Below are positions 1-8,941 of a stretch of DNA of 33,308 nucleotides, in pieces (positions within the stretch are counted from its first letter, which is position 1; every line of letters starts with the position of its first letter). The translations under genes and the position numbers were made by a program. Below the pieces are notes generated by a model. The model was not told the DNA's origin. It did not search any database and was given only the letters and a program-made list of their open reading frames with translations. The stretch lies in the NCBI GenBank assembly GCA_029210695.1, contig JARGFH010000041.1, positions 1 through 33,308 on the forward strand, given 5' to 3'. The stretch comes from Acidimicrobiia bacterium. Its GTDB lineage: Bacteria; Actinomycetota; Acidimicrobiia; Spongiisociales; JAHEDJ01.

Positions 1-57
1 CACTACGCTCAACTGACCACTACCGGATGACTTGGAAACCAAACAACCGAGTCTCCA

Positions 58-480
58 TCAAACCCAGGGCGGTTCAATTCCCAGAATGTCATCGAGGAAG
101 GCGATCTCACCAACTGAGTCGAGCAGATCTCGCGACAGCAACCGTTCATCGTTGAGCATTGTGGTCTGAGCACCGAATGCGCCGTCCTCCTGCATACGCT
201 CCAGTAGTTCGCGCCGGTCAATCGACATGTAGTAGTACGCGGTAAGGAGATAGGACGAAGCGGCGTTGCCGTCGCGCCCTTGCCAGACGTAGACATTGTC
301 GTCCCGAAAAGCCCCAAGATCCAGATCCCCGGCGATGTAGCTATCGGTCCACAAAGCGTGCGCCGTCCGTGGGTCGTCAAAGGCCTCGTATTTCGCTCGT
401 AATTCGAGAAGACGGGGTGATTCCAAGCGCGGACCAATGGCGGGCCTGCGCTCTTTCATGTGTTCATGATGGGAATCCAT
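58..480 (-). CDS. Uncharacterised protein, possibly the N-terminal part of a broken sugar O-methyltransferase
   Basis: A 140-residue product from ATG at 480; GTG at 507 in the same frame is an alternative, and neither has a convincing Shine-Dalgarno sequence. The protein is acidic, with no signal peptide or membrane segment. A stretch near the C-terminus (LLSRDLLDSVGEIAFLDDIL) recalls from memory the region just before the SAM-binding motif in putative sugar O-methyltransferases, which are much longer (about 350 residues). If that is right, this gene stops before its catalytic domain. The frame beyond the stop, towards the window edge, shows no methyltransferase motif I. The glycosyltransferase neighbourhood fits a glycan-modifying origin. 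The assignment is weak; it may simply be a small unknown protein. Confidence 0.45.
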   Translation of the reverse strand: MDSHHEHMKERRPAIGPRLESPRLLELRAKYEAFDDPRTAHALWTDSYIAGDLDLGAFRDDNVYVWQGRDGNAASSYLLTAYYYMSIDRRELLERMQEDGAFGAQTTMLNDERLLSRDLLDSVGEIAFLDDILGIEPPWV

Positions 481-507
481 GTCACACCACCGCTCCGCGT
501 CACGCAC

Positions 508-718
508 AGCCCCGACGCGACGACCTCAGAAACGCCGTCCTTGTTGCCTCGAGAAACAATCGTATCTGCTCTTGCGATGATCGGGCACGATCGCTCGAGG
601 CGAGGGACACTATCCTCCGAGCACACCCCCCAATCGGGGCATGACCCAACTCATTGCTCGGACCTCCTTGCGACCACCAGCTGACGACGTTCGACCGATC
701 CTTCAAGGCGAAACACAT
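508..718. other. Divergent intergenic region, probably two promoters
   Basis: This gap separates the small minus-strand gene from the plus-strand glycosyltransferase. TATCCT around 610 could be a -10 for the plus gene, but no matching -35 was recognised. A short CCCC/GGGG inverted repeat lies near 628-640. Open frames crossing the gap lack ribosome sites and family motifs. Confidence 0.3.
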
Positions 719-2608
719 ATGCCCCAATCCCATTCACAGCCTTCCAATCAACCCGACGAGACCGACCGGCGCCTCGATTTGACGGACGTGGCAGACCGTT
801 GGGCGGTGGCTGAGAATGCCGCGACCGCCGCCAACTACCGACTCCAGAGACTCCAGGACCGTCGTTCCGTTCGGCTCATCACGCTTGCTACGGATGTTGC
901 CCGCCGGCGAATAGCTTTGAGGTCGATACCCCGCCGGTTCGCCGCCGCGGTCAAACGTCGCCCGCCCCAACCTCAGCGGCCCGCCATCATTCCAAGCCAG
1001 ATCCTGGAGAAGCTGCCCATGCAGCGTTCGAGCGCGCTTGGGTCCGGGTCGGATTCTGTATACCCCCACCTGCAAATCGTACATTGGGGGCGGCCTCCTA
1101 CGTTTGGCCGCGTGACCAGGCACTTGACAATCACACCGGACCTGAATTGGGTCAGCCTGCTGGACCAGCACATCGACTTCGTCATGCTCGAACCTGCCGC
1201 GGCGAGAGCGGTCGCTCCAATCGAAGCGTTGTCGGCTCTCCACCGGAAGGGCGTTCCCATCGTGCTCTTCGCTCGATCGAGGGACCATCTCCAGCTCTTC
1301 GACCCGACAATGTTGTCTCTCGTCGTTTCCGAGGAGCCGGATGTCATCGATGCCGCTCACGTCATCGTTGGCAAAGACCGGACGCTGCAGATCGACCCAT
1401 CGGTCGACATCGACCTGTTTAATCCCATCGGCTGGCAACGCCGGCCCGAATCGAACACCGCAGCCGTCTTCCCAACAACCACCAAAGCCGACGAATCCGC
1501 CGACACTAAAACACTCATCACTCCCCTCGGTGTTGAGGCCACCGTGTACACCGGGCGGGATCGCAGTCCGACCCACCGAGCGACTCTGGCCCAAGCTGCG
1601 AAGCGGCACATCGCAGTACTGGATTCACGGCAATTCCACGAAACCGAAACCGCGTTCCTCCAACACATGCTCGAGCATGCAGCCATGGGCCTGCCCATCA
1701 TCACGACGGGCTCACCTCGACTCGGCACCCTCATTCCCGCCGGGCTGATCTTCACGGTCGGAGATCCATCCGAGACGTTGGATTCGTTCAACGAACTCCG
1801 AGACACCGACGATCGCGAGCGACACAGCGTTCGACTCCGGCAATATGTACTCAGCCGTCATACGAAACGCCATCGGTTCGACCAGATCCTCGCGCAGATC
1901 GGGGTTGCCACCCCGCCCCCTCAACGGATCTCCATCATCCTGTCGACCAATAGACCAGACCACCTCGAGCATGCCTACGACCAGATCAGAGCGCAGCAAT
2001 ATCCCGATCTCGAATTGGTGACAGTGCTGCACGGAGACGGCGTCCCCGCCGGGCGAGCGCAGGAGTTAGCCGACTCCCTGACCTTCCCGAACCGCATTTT
2101 GACGGCTCCTGCCGGCTGGACACTCGGCGACTGTCTCAACTACGCCACATGGCACTCGACGGGCGATCTCATAACCAAGATGGATGATGATGACTTCTAC
2201 GGCCCTCATCACCTCCTCGATCTGGTCACCGCCAGGGCGTATTCGAAGGCCGATATCGTGGGCAAGCGTGGCAACTTCGTGTTTCTGGCCAAGGAAGACG
2301 TCACCGTCAGCTGGGGTGCCGACTACCAGGAGACTTCGCCTGTGCACATACCGGGGGCCACCATGATGTACACCCGCCAGCTTGCACACGAGTACCCCTT
2401 CCAGCGTCTGTCAAAGGGTGAGGACTCGGACTTCTTCACGCGAGTTCGACTCGACGGCGGGTTGCTCTACTCGACCCATCGATACAACTTCGTACGCAAT
2501 CGGCACGGCGACCACAGCTTTGACAAACCCGATGCCGAGTTCCTCGCTGAAGCCGATGGTGAGCCGACTCCGGGGTTCGATTACCAGACAACCGAGATCG
2601 CCTACTAG
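719..2608 (+). CDS. Two-part glycosyltransferase: CgeB-like region plus C-terminal GT-A (family 2) domain
   Basis: Probably transfers a sugar from a nucleotide donor to a cell-surface glycan in the cytoplasm; donor and acceptor are unknown. The 629-residue product has an Arg-rich N-terminus (about 1-95), then a degenerate GT-B/CgeB-like region with an FNPIGW motif near 234 and HAAMGLPIITTGSPRLGT near 320. The GT-A domain begins around 404 (ISIILSTNRPDHLEH), with VLHGDG, a DDDD metal motif at 489-492 and a late RNRHGDHSF segment. I chose ATG at 719 because an AAGG-type site lies a few bases upstream; the frame is open from an ATG at 641. It is one of three paralogues here and ends tail to tail with the next, sharing the CTAG at 2605-2608. 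Confidence 0.8.
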   Translation: MPQSHSQPSNQPDETDRRLDLTDVADRWAVAENAATAANYRLQRLQDRRSVRLITLATDVARRRIALRSIPRRFAAAVKRRPPQPQRPAIIPSQILEKLPMQRSSALGSGSDSVYPHLQIVHWGRPPTFGRVTRHLTITPDLNWVSLLDQHIDFVMLEPAAARAVAPIEALSALHRKGVPIVLFARSRDHLQLFDPTMLSLVVSEEPDVIDAAHVIVGKDRTLQIDPSVDIDLFNPIGWQRRPESNTAAVFPTTTKADESADTKTLITPLGVEATVYTGRDRSPTHRATLAQAAKRHIAVLDSRQFHETETAFLQHMLEHAAMGLPIITTGSPRLGTLIPAGLIFTVGDPSETLDSFNELRDTDDRERHSVRLRQYVLSRHTKRHRFDQILAQIGVATPPPQRISIILSTNRPDHLEHAYDQIRAQQYPDLELVTVLHGDGVPAGRAQELADSLTFPNRILTAPAGWTLGDCLNYATWHSTGDLITKMDDDDFYGPHHLLDLVTARAYSKADIVGKRGNFVFLAKEDVTVSWGADYQETSPVHIPGATMMYTRQLAHEYPFQRLSKGEDSDFFTRVRLDGGLLYSTHRYNFVRNRHGDHSFDKPDAEFLAEADGEPTPGFDYQTTEIAY

Positions 2609-5055
2609 ACCGCACCGCCATCGCCGCCCAGCGACGCCTGCGCGCCAGGAGGCGGATCCTCGACTCCGGCAAACCCGAACGCGAGGCCGCGGACCTGTTC
2701 CTCGGATTGCTGTAGGAAGTAGTCGATGTCGGCGTCCCACGTGTGCCCGATCCCGTGTCGATTCAGGAGATACCCGTAACCGTGCGTGCGATGGGTCACC
2801 CCGCCGGCCACAGAGAGAGCGCCGAGCAACGCTCGATCGACGGAGCGGGCCACAGGGCGCCATCCACCGATTGCATTCATATCATCCCGGCGCATCAACA
2901 TCGCCCCTCCGGCGAGGGTGGTTGACGGTTGTTCCGCCCCATCCTCAAACCTCCGGATGGTGACGTCGAGATCGGCCAGATACACGAACTCCGCGGCCTT
3001 GCCTGTGAGATGAGCCCCGGAGTAGTCCGCGGCGAGTACCAGATCCCACAGGTGATGATTGCCGTACCAGTCGTCATCGTCCATCTTGGTCACGAATGCC
3101 CCGGACGCCTGTTCGAGACCGAGATTCAATGCATCACCGAACACGACGGAATCTGGTACCAACACCACCTTGGCCGATTCCCCCAACCGGGCGTCCGCCG
3201 ATGCCACGAGATCGGGTGGGAAATGGTCACCGTGCAGCACCAGGATGGGTTCGATCTCCGGGTACGTCTGTCTCACGATCTGGCCGACCAGGTGCCGAAG
3301 GTAAGCTGGTCGATTCGTAGCCGCGATCACCGACACGCCCCGCGCGGGTGGTTGTCGCAAGCGCAAATAGGAACGAACGTCCGTCCATCGAGATTCGACG
3401 GACAACGTCCTGTGCGCTACTCGCCGAAGCGAGATACTCATCTGCTCGCGAAACAAAGCCCGCGTCAGTCGCTCGGGGGTCGTTGCCCGGATGAGGCCGA
3501 TCAGTTCATCACCGAGCGCGGCATCGAGACCGGCGACGTTGTCGAGCGCCACCACAGGAATACCGCTTGCCGTCAGCTGGGCGAGGGCCTCGACACGCTC
3601 ATTTGCCGATCGGTGGAGACTTGGATGATCGAGCACACCCCGATAACCCTTGAGTCGCACGTCACCGCCGTGCAGTTCGGAGCGATCCCCGACTCTTTCA
3701 ACCCCTTTGGGTATCGGTAGGCCGAGGTCTGAGTCGTCGAGGAAGTCGATCGGATGGGTCATAGAGAGTGCTGCAATCTGCCCCTCCAGGTCGTCCCATC
3801 CGATTCGGGCCGGATTTGGAGGGCCGATAACGGCAAATCTCCCGTTGTCGTCTCGGACAAACCCAATCGGGTTGAACATGCGCGGATCGATAGCAGGACC
3901 CAGACAAAGCGGTGAGGCGACGCCTGGACCGACCAGCTCAACGGACGCCTGATCGTCTGCGATTCGCGCCCACAAGATGTGGTCGGCGATTGGCGGGCCG
4001 TCCGCATCGGGCTCCACCGTTTCCCCTTCGTCAATGATGGCGATGTCAAAGGGGAGCAGCTCCGACCCCACCTGCGAAGAAAGCTGAGACGCAACCCACT
4101 CAGCACCTGCAAAGATCGAAGCGGCGACCGGTCCATGCACCAAGACGCTCTCTCCCCCGATCGGTCGTCGTCTGATCCCGAAACCCGGGGATAGAGCGTG
4201 CGGCGGAGGGGATTCCTGTCGAGGCGACGCCCTGTTACTGACAACCGAATCGATGACGGCTGCGAAGCGCCCCAACGCACTCTGAGCTGCTTCGAGCGAG
4301 GACTTCATGGATCGTGCCGCGTTTTCGCTGGCCGTCACCCGAGCCGAAAGGGCGTTGGCTCTCGCCGTGGCCGTGGCCGCGCTCTTGCGCGCCTCTGTGG
4401 AGCCGGCAGCGGAGAACTCGGCAGCCCGCTCGGCGCCCTCGCCACTTGCTGCGAGTGCACGAACAAACGACTCGCGGAACTCCCCGGTCGGATCCTCACA
4501 ACTACGCCACGAAGACATCCACAAGACCTGGCCGGCAGTCGAGACGATCAGCTGCTCTGATTCGAATCGCAGCCGGCGCGGGTCCGAAGCGAGTCCTAAC
4601 ACAAGCCCGTCTGTCAACCATGGCTCTCCGCGCAGTCCGAGCGGCATGGATGCCGACAGCAGAATACGAGTACCCGGATTGGAGCCGGATAGCACTGTTT
4701 CAAGAGCCGCAATCGGGTCTGGCAGCCGATCGAATGACTCGAATAGAACGAGTTCAGACCCGGCGAGGTCGAGATCAGCGAGATCCGCCCGGTGAATCCG
4801 ACGTCGGGTGAGGGGGTCGACAAGCGACAGGGACTGTTCGAGTGCCGCAACAGCGGTGGCGTCCCATTCGACCACGGTGACATCCGCTCCGGCAGCCGCC
4901 AGGTCCAGCGCGAGGACGCCGTCGGCGCATCCGATGTCGATGAGGCTGTCGGCGTCGACCCGCGCCGAGAGCCAGGCGATGCGCCGCTGATGGAACCGTC
5001 GGAGATCACCCCCCAATCGCCCGGACAGCGCTTCGCCGAAGAGATACGCTCTCAT
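2605..5055 (-). CDS. Three-part protein: SAM methyltransferase, CgeB-like region and GT-A glycosyltransferase
   Basis: An 816-residue protein that likely both methylates and glycosylates a surface glycan or its precursor. Residues 35-150 form a class I methyltransferase with motif I LIDIGCADG (38-46) and an acidic strand end VVEWD (61-65). An Ala-rich, probably coiled stretch spans about 195-270. The CgeB-like part has an RMFNPIGF motif near 392 and HRSANERVEALAQLTASGIP near 481. The GT-A domain starts near 573 with ATNRPAYL, VLHGDH and KMDDDDWYG (657-665), ending with LLNRHGIGHTW. ATG at 5055 overlaps the upstream stop as ATGA, so translation is probably coupled. The frame is open 73 codons further upstream, but that stretch only shadows the preceding gene. 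Confidence 0.82.
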   Translation of the reverse strand: MRAYLFGEALSGRLGGDLRRFHQRRIAWLSARVDADSLIDIGCADGVLALDLAAAGADVTVVEWDATAVAALEQSLSLVDPLTRRRIHRADLADLDLAGSELVLFESFDRLPDPIAALETVLSGSNPGTRILLSASMPLGLRGEPWLTDGLVLGLASDPRRLRFESEQLIVSTAGQVLWMSSWRSCEDPTGEFRESFVRALAASGEGAERAAEFSAAGSTEARKSAATATARANALSARVTASENAARSMKSSLEAAQSALGRFAAVIDSVVSNRASPRQESPPPHALSPGFGIRRRPIGGESVLVHGPVAASIFAGAEWVASQLSSQVGSELLPFDIAIIDEGETVEPDADGPPIADHILWARIADDQASVELVGPGVASPLCLGPAIDPRMFNPIGFVRDDNGRFAVIGPPNPARIGWDDLEGQIAALSMTHPIDFLDDSDLGLPIPKGVERVGDRSELHGGDVRLKGYRGVLDHPSLHRSANERVEALAQLTASGIPVVALDNVAGLDAALGDELIGLIRATTPERLTRALFREQMSISLRRVAHRTLSVESRWTDVRSYLRLRQPPARGVSVIAATNRPAYLRHLVGQIVRQTYPEIEPILVLHGDHFPPDLVASADARLGESAKVVLVPDSVVFGDALNLGLEQASGAFVTKMDDDDWYGNHHLWDLVLAADYSGAHLTGKAAEFVYLADLDVTIRRFEDGAEQPSTTLAGGAMLMRRDDMNAIGGWRPVARSVDRALLGALSVAGGVTHRTHGYGYLLNRHGIGHTWDADIDYFLQQSEEQVRGLAFGFAGVEDPPPGAQASLGGDGGAV

Positions 5056-6968
5056 ATTCCACACCACTCGAAATCGCTCCCAGTACGTCGCGAAGTCGCT
5101 TGATCGATGAAGTAGCTGCTGTCCGCCAGCCACGAGTGCCCTTCCCCGTGGCGATTCAGCACAAACCCGAAACCGTGGGTTCTCCAGACCGATCCGCCAA
5201 CGCCGAGGACGTCGCGAACCAGTGCCCGGTCCTCGCCGACAGAGAGACGTCGGAACCCGTCGACGGCTTTCCAAACGGTTTTCTCGACCATGAACGCGCC
5301 TCCGGCAATCGTGGTCGTCGGAGCTTCGGCTCCACCCGCGAATCTGCGAATGGTCAGATCCTCAGGCGCTAGGTACACGAATTCTGCAGCCTTGCCGACA
5401 AGTGGTGCGCCGCTGTACGAGTGCGCGAGAACGAGGTCCCAGATGTGGTCAACTCCGTAGAAATCATCATCGTCCATCTTGGCAACAAAGTCGCCACTTG
5501 CCATCCAGACTCCCGCGTTGAGCACATCTCCGAGAACCATCTCCGACGGCGCACGAAGGACCCGGGTTTCAATGTCTAGACCGCCGGCAATTCGGTCTTC
5601 CATATCGGCCGGAAACCCGTCCCCATGAAGCACGAACACACACTCGAGATCCGGGTAGTTCTGCCGGGCGACCTGGCTGAGGGCGTGATCGATGTGATCG
5701 GGTCTGTTGGTCGCGATCAGCGCAGTCACCTGATCGCGGCCGATCGATGGTATGCCGAGATGCGCGTCGATGGCCCTCCAACGCTGGGTGAACGTATGAT
5801 CGCGAAGGGCGAGCCTCCGCTGTTTCACGCTATGGAGCTCGCGAGCGTTTTCGTCCACCAGATCTCCGGCCGATACCGAGGAAAACAGTTGGGCAAGTTC
5901 TTCTCCGACCATCGCTCGTGCAGCAGGGTTCAATTCGGCAACCATCACCGGCACACCGGCTGCCGCCAACTCAATCATCTTTGTCGCCAGGCTCCCAGGG
6001 GTCGCAAAGCCGCTGCCGACAAGCACGACGCCCGTCGCTTCTCTGAGATGGACGATCACGGATCTCCCTCCGGCCACCATGACGGAAACTGGTCGGCCCC
6101 CCGTCCGCTGCGTGGCCGCCTCGAGGAGCGCCCGATCAGCTCGTGCCTCATCTTCCACCAGGGCAACGAAGCCAGCCTTGCTCGACCGTGAATAACCAGC
6201 TGGATTGACGAATCGCTCGTCGACAGCCGGGGAAAGAGACATCGCAGGCATAGGTTCGAGGGCACTCGAAGTGGAAAAGAGATCAACTCGAACCGCTTTG
6301 GAGACTGTCTGTTCCGCATCGACCAGGATGGTCCGAGCCGATGCGCCCTCAATGACTTCGCCGATTCGGTCGAGACCTTCGGTATCACCATCCAGCACGA
6401 CGAAATCGAGAGAAGAAACGGCGTCGCGTAGATCCTCCGCCCCGCTGAGTTGAACGACGACAACGCCGCCACCCAACAGCTTCTCGCCGGTCTGACCCAG
6501 GAATCCCACTCGGCGGCCGGGTCTGGTTCGGCGAGATCGATCGCCCAGATGCAACGCGACCTCGAGCACGGCGAGTGGATCAAAGCTGTCTTGAACGAAG
6601 CGAATCACTGGAATCGACCGGTCACCTCCACCCAGCGTTTTCAGCGTCACGGCCTGCTTCGTGGACATGGTCTCGAGCAGACCGTCCAGCCGGTCACCGA
6701 ATGTCTCGTAGCCGGCAACGAACGCTATCTCGACTCGTTCGGCCAGGTGTGCGGTGGTGAGCGCCGCCGCCAGTCTGCCAAGGCGTGAGCCATCTCCGAC
6801 AACAAAGAGGGGGTGTTCGGCTTGCTCGATCAGGGCGAGCGCTCCTCTCCATGCCGGTGTCTCGAGAGAGAAGACCGAGGGATCGTCTGCGCCCGCGTCG
6901 CTCACAAACGCACTGATCGCGGAGGCTGCCGCGTCGGACTCGCAGATGATGAGATCGTAGGGGGTCAC
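5052..6968 (-). CDS. Two-part glycosyltransferase: CgeB-like region plus C-terminal GT-A domain
   Basis: A 638-residue paralogue of the two preceding enzymes. The N-terminal 400 residues resemble a degenerate GT-B/CgeB fold, with the shared motif DERFVNPAGY near 250 and MIELAAAGVPVMVAELNP near 331, where CgeB-type enzymes bind the sugar nucleotide. The GT-A domain starts at about 414 (TALIATNRPDHIDHAL), with VLHGDGFP near 447, DDDD at 499-502, the acidic segment SVGEDRAL near 576 and LNRHGEGHSW near 604. The start is GTG at 6968 with only a weak ribosome site. It leads a two-gene minus-strand unit with the methyltransferase-bearing paralogue and diverges from the next gene across 46 bases. 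Donor and acceptor cannot be read from sequence. Confidence 0.8.
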   Translation of the reverse strand: MTPYDLIICESDAAASAISAFVSDAGADDPSVFSLETPAWRGALALIEQAEHPLFVVGDGSRLGRLAAALTTAHLAERVEIAFVAGYETFGDRLDGLLETMSTKQAVTLKTLGGGDRSIPVIRFVQDSFDPLAVLEVALHLGDRSRRTRPGRRVGFLGQTGEKLLGGGVVVVQLSGAEDLRDAVSSLDFVVLDGDTEGLDRIGEVIEGASARTILVDAEQTVSKAVRVDLFSTSSALEPMPAMSLSPAVDERFVNPAGYSRSSKAGFVALVEDEARADRALLEAATQRTGGRPVSVMVAGGRSVIVHLREATGVVLVGSGFATPGSLATKMIELAAAGVPVMVAELNPAARAMVGEELAQLFSSVSAGDLVDENARELHSVKQRRLALRDHTFTQRWRAIDAHLGIPSIGRDQVTALIATNRPDHIDHALSQVARQNYPDLECVFVLHGDGFPADMEDRIAGGLDIETRVLRAPSEMVLGDVLNAGVWMASGDFVAKMDDDDFYGVDHIWDLVLAHSYSGAPLVGKAAEFVYLAPEDLTIRRFAGGAEAPTTTIAGGAFMVEKTVWKAVDGFRRLSVGEDRALVRDVLGVGGSVWRTHGFGFVLNRHGEGHSWLADSSYFIDQATSRRTGSDFEWCGI

Positions 6969-7014
6969 GGAACCTGAATGGTGAGAGGATTAGTTGTGAG
7001 TGTAACCTCCGCGC

Positions 7015-8745
7015 ATGTTCGAGTTGACCACATCCGAGTCCGAAGAGCCGTTCAAAGGAACAGTCCCCGGCAATCAATGGCCCCGAATTCCGGTACAGGC
7101 TCTGAGTGATTTCGAACCCTCACTTCGAGTCGCGGTTGTCGTGCCGTTCTTCGAGGATCCCGAGGCCCTTGAACTGACCTTGATCGGGCTGGCCCATCAG
7201 ACCTACCCCTCCAGCCTGATGGAGGTGGTCGTTGCCGATGATGGTTCGGAGCCCCCGTTCCAGGTGCCGGCCGATCACAATGGACTGCAGATACGCGGCG
7301 TTCGGCAGGAGCGCGATGGCTTCGGTCTCGCCCGAGCTCGGAATCTTGGAGCCCGTTCGAACGACGCCGACATCCTGGTGTTCCTCGATGCAGACATGGT
7401 GCCGGTGCCGGAGTTCGTAGCCGCTCACGCCCGATGGCACCATCTGATTCCCGATGGGATGGTGGTCGGCTTCCGAAAGCATGTCGATTTCGAAGCGATC
7501 GGCCCCAAGGCAGTTCGCAAAGCACTCGCCGAACACGGTTCTCTCGATGGCCTGTTTCGAGACCGCCTGATCACGACCCCCGAGTGGATCGAGCGCCATA
7601 TCGAAAGAACGGGCAATCTCACCTCTGAACACGACGACCTGTACCGCGTCGCCAGCGGTGGCAACCTATCGCTGAGAAGGGAGTTCTATCTCCAACTCGG
7701 TGGAAACGACGAATCCTTCACCGAGTACGGGGGCGAAGACAACGAGTTCGCGTACCGGGCTTTGCTGGCGGGCGCTGTGATCATCCCCGAACGCGCTGCG
7801 CTTGCCTGGCACCAGGGTGCGGGAGGTTGGCAACAAGATGATGATGGGAGCGGCCGCCGACTCACTCACATCAACCTCCAACAACGGATCTCTGAGCAGT
7901 CCCTCCGGCACTCCCGCCCTGGTCGTGGGTATCTGGTGCCCCATGTTGGAGTCGTGGTTCACGTGAGAGACGAACCAGTCGAGCAGGTGATTCTGGTTGT
8001 GGAGTCCATCCTCGGGAACTGGTTCCACGATCTTCACATCGAGGTCAGGTGTCACTTCGTGCGACCCGATTCCGTGCTTCTCGCCCGCGAGTTCGAATTC
8101 GATCCCCGCGTCACGATCGTCGACCCCAATGGTCCGCCCATCAAAGACGTGGCGGCCGTCCAGATGACGGTTCCCCTAAGTGCAGTATTGGGTCCGAGGA
8201 CTGTCGACAAGGTCCTTGCCGAATTGCAGCATGGCGGACCCGGGGCCTTGCACCTCACGGTTCCCCAGCTTTCCCCATCAGATGGTCTCGTCGAAGTAAC
8301 CCAACGCCGATCGGTGCAGCGTGCCCTCCGCCACGTGGGCGCTCTCGGAAGCCTTCCGGATGCACTCGCAACCCTATTTGGTGAACGCTGGATGCCGGGC
8401 GGCGACTTCGAAATCGAACGATACGAAGCAGGCAACGCCCTGGCGGTTTGGACACCACCCGGCGAACGAACGGTGATCGTGCGCCCAACGATGGAGATCG
8501 ATGAGAACAAGGTCACACAACTGGCCAAGCGCCTGCAGCGAACCGAATCGGATTTGTCGAATCATCGGAGGCGAAAGGTCGTCCGGTTCATGAACCTCGT
8601 GGGGGCGGTCACTCGAATGAAGGGCGTGCGAGCGGCTGCGCGCAAGCTGACTGCCCCAGCAGAGGAAGTTCGTGATCTCGAAGTAATCGAGGATGAGTTG
8701 CGGTCCTTGATCCGTCGATCGCCCGAAGACATTCAGCCTGAATAG
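7015..8745 (+). CDS. Family 2 glycosyltransferase with a galactosyltransferase-like late motif
   Basis: A 576-residue cytoplasmic enzyme. The GT-A domain covers about 37-275: VAVVVPFFEDPEALELTL, the VVADDGSEPP nucleotide site, GFGLARARNLGA, the metal motif FLDADMVP (Asp125, Asp127) and a late catalytic segment YGGEDNEFAYRAL near 238, typical of chondroitin-polymerase-like transferases. After about 305 there is a second strand-helix unit (VGVVVHVRDEPVEQVILV) that looks like a vestigial GT-A fold, followed by a basic helical tail. No Shine-Dalgarno precedes the ATG, but TGTAAC lies 8 bases upstream, so a leaderless transcript is possible. It diverges from the paralogue pair and is probably part of the same polysaccharide pathway. 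Confidence 0.85.
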   Translation: MFELTTSESEEPFKGTVPGNQWPRIPVQALSDFEPSLRVAVVVPFFEDPEALELTLIGLAHQTYPSSLMEVVVADDGSEPPFQVPADHNGLQIRGVRQERDGFGLARARNLGARSNDADILVFLDADMVPVPEFVAAHARWHHLIPDGMVVGFRKHVDFEAIGPKAVRKALAEHGSLDGLFRDRLITTPEWIERHIERTGNLTSEHDDLYRVASGGNLSLRREFYLQLGGNDESFTEYGGEDNEFAYRALLAGAVIIPERAALAWHQGAGGWQQDDDGSGRRLTHINLQQRISEQSLRHSRPGRGYLVPHVGVVVHVRDEPVEQVILVVESILGNWFHDLHIEVRCHFVRPDSVLLAREFEFDPRVTIVDPNGPPIKDVAAVQMTVPLSAVLGPRTVDKVLAELQHGGPGALHLTVPQLSPSDGLVEVTQRRSVQRALRHVGALGSLPDALATLFGERWMPGGDFEIERYEAGNALAVWTPPGERTVIVRPTMEIDENKVTQLAKRLQRTESDLSNHRRRKVVRFMNLVGAVTRMKGVRAAARKLTAPAEEVRDLEVIEDELRSLIRRSPEDIQPE

Positions 8746-8941
8746 CAGTGTTACGCCCTACTAAGAAGCTGGGAGCCCCACATGCTCAACGTGACGGGCG
8801 AAAACGGACGTCTGGAATAGACGATTGCCGGTCAGGGTTGAACACTCAACGATCCCTCTGCCTCATGCCTCACCGTGACCCGTACAAGCGCGGTTGCTGG
8901 ATCTCAACAACCATCAGCGCGGACTCGATAGCACTCCGAAT
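8746..8941. other. Intergenic region without a supported gene
   Basis: This gap separates two plus-strand glycosyltransferase genes. It contains a short open frame that looks neither coding nor conserved. Two small inverted repeats are present: CGTCT/AGACG around 8809-8823 and GTTGA/TCAAC around 8837-8850. Neither is followed by a T-run. A promoter for the GT-C gene may lie here, but I could not identify one with confidence. Confidence 0.3.

Noticed and set aside
734-1609. Long minus-strand open frame opposite the first glycosyltransferase
   Set aside because: Gly/Arg-rich noise with no ribosome site or domain; fully antisense to a supported gene.
5056-5274. 73-codon extension of the methyltransferase-glycosyltransferase frame
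   Set aside because: It covers the conserved C-terminal segment of the upstream paralogue in another frame and is Arg-rich; ATG at 5055 in an ATGA overlap is the better start.
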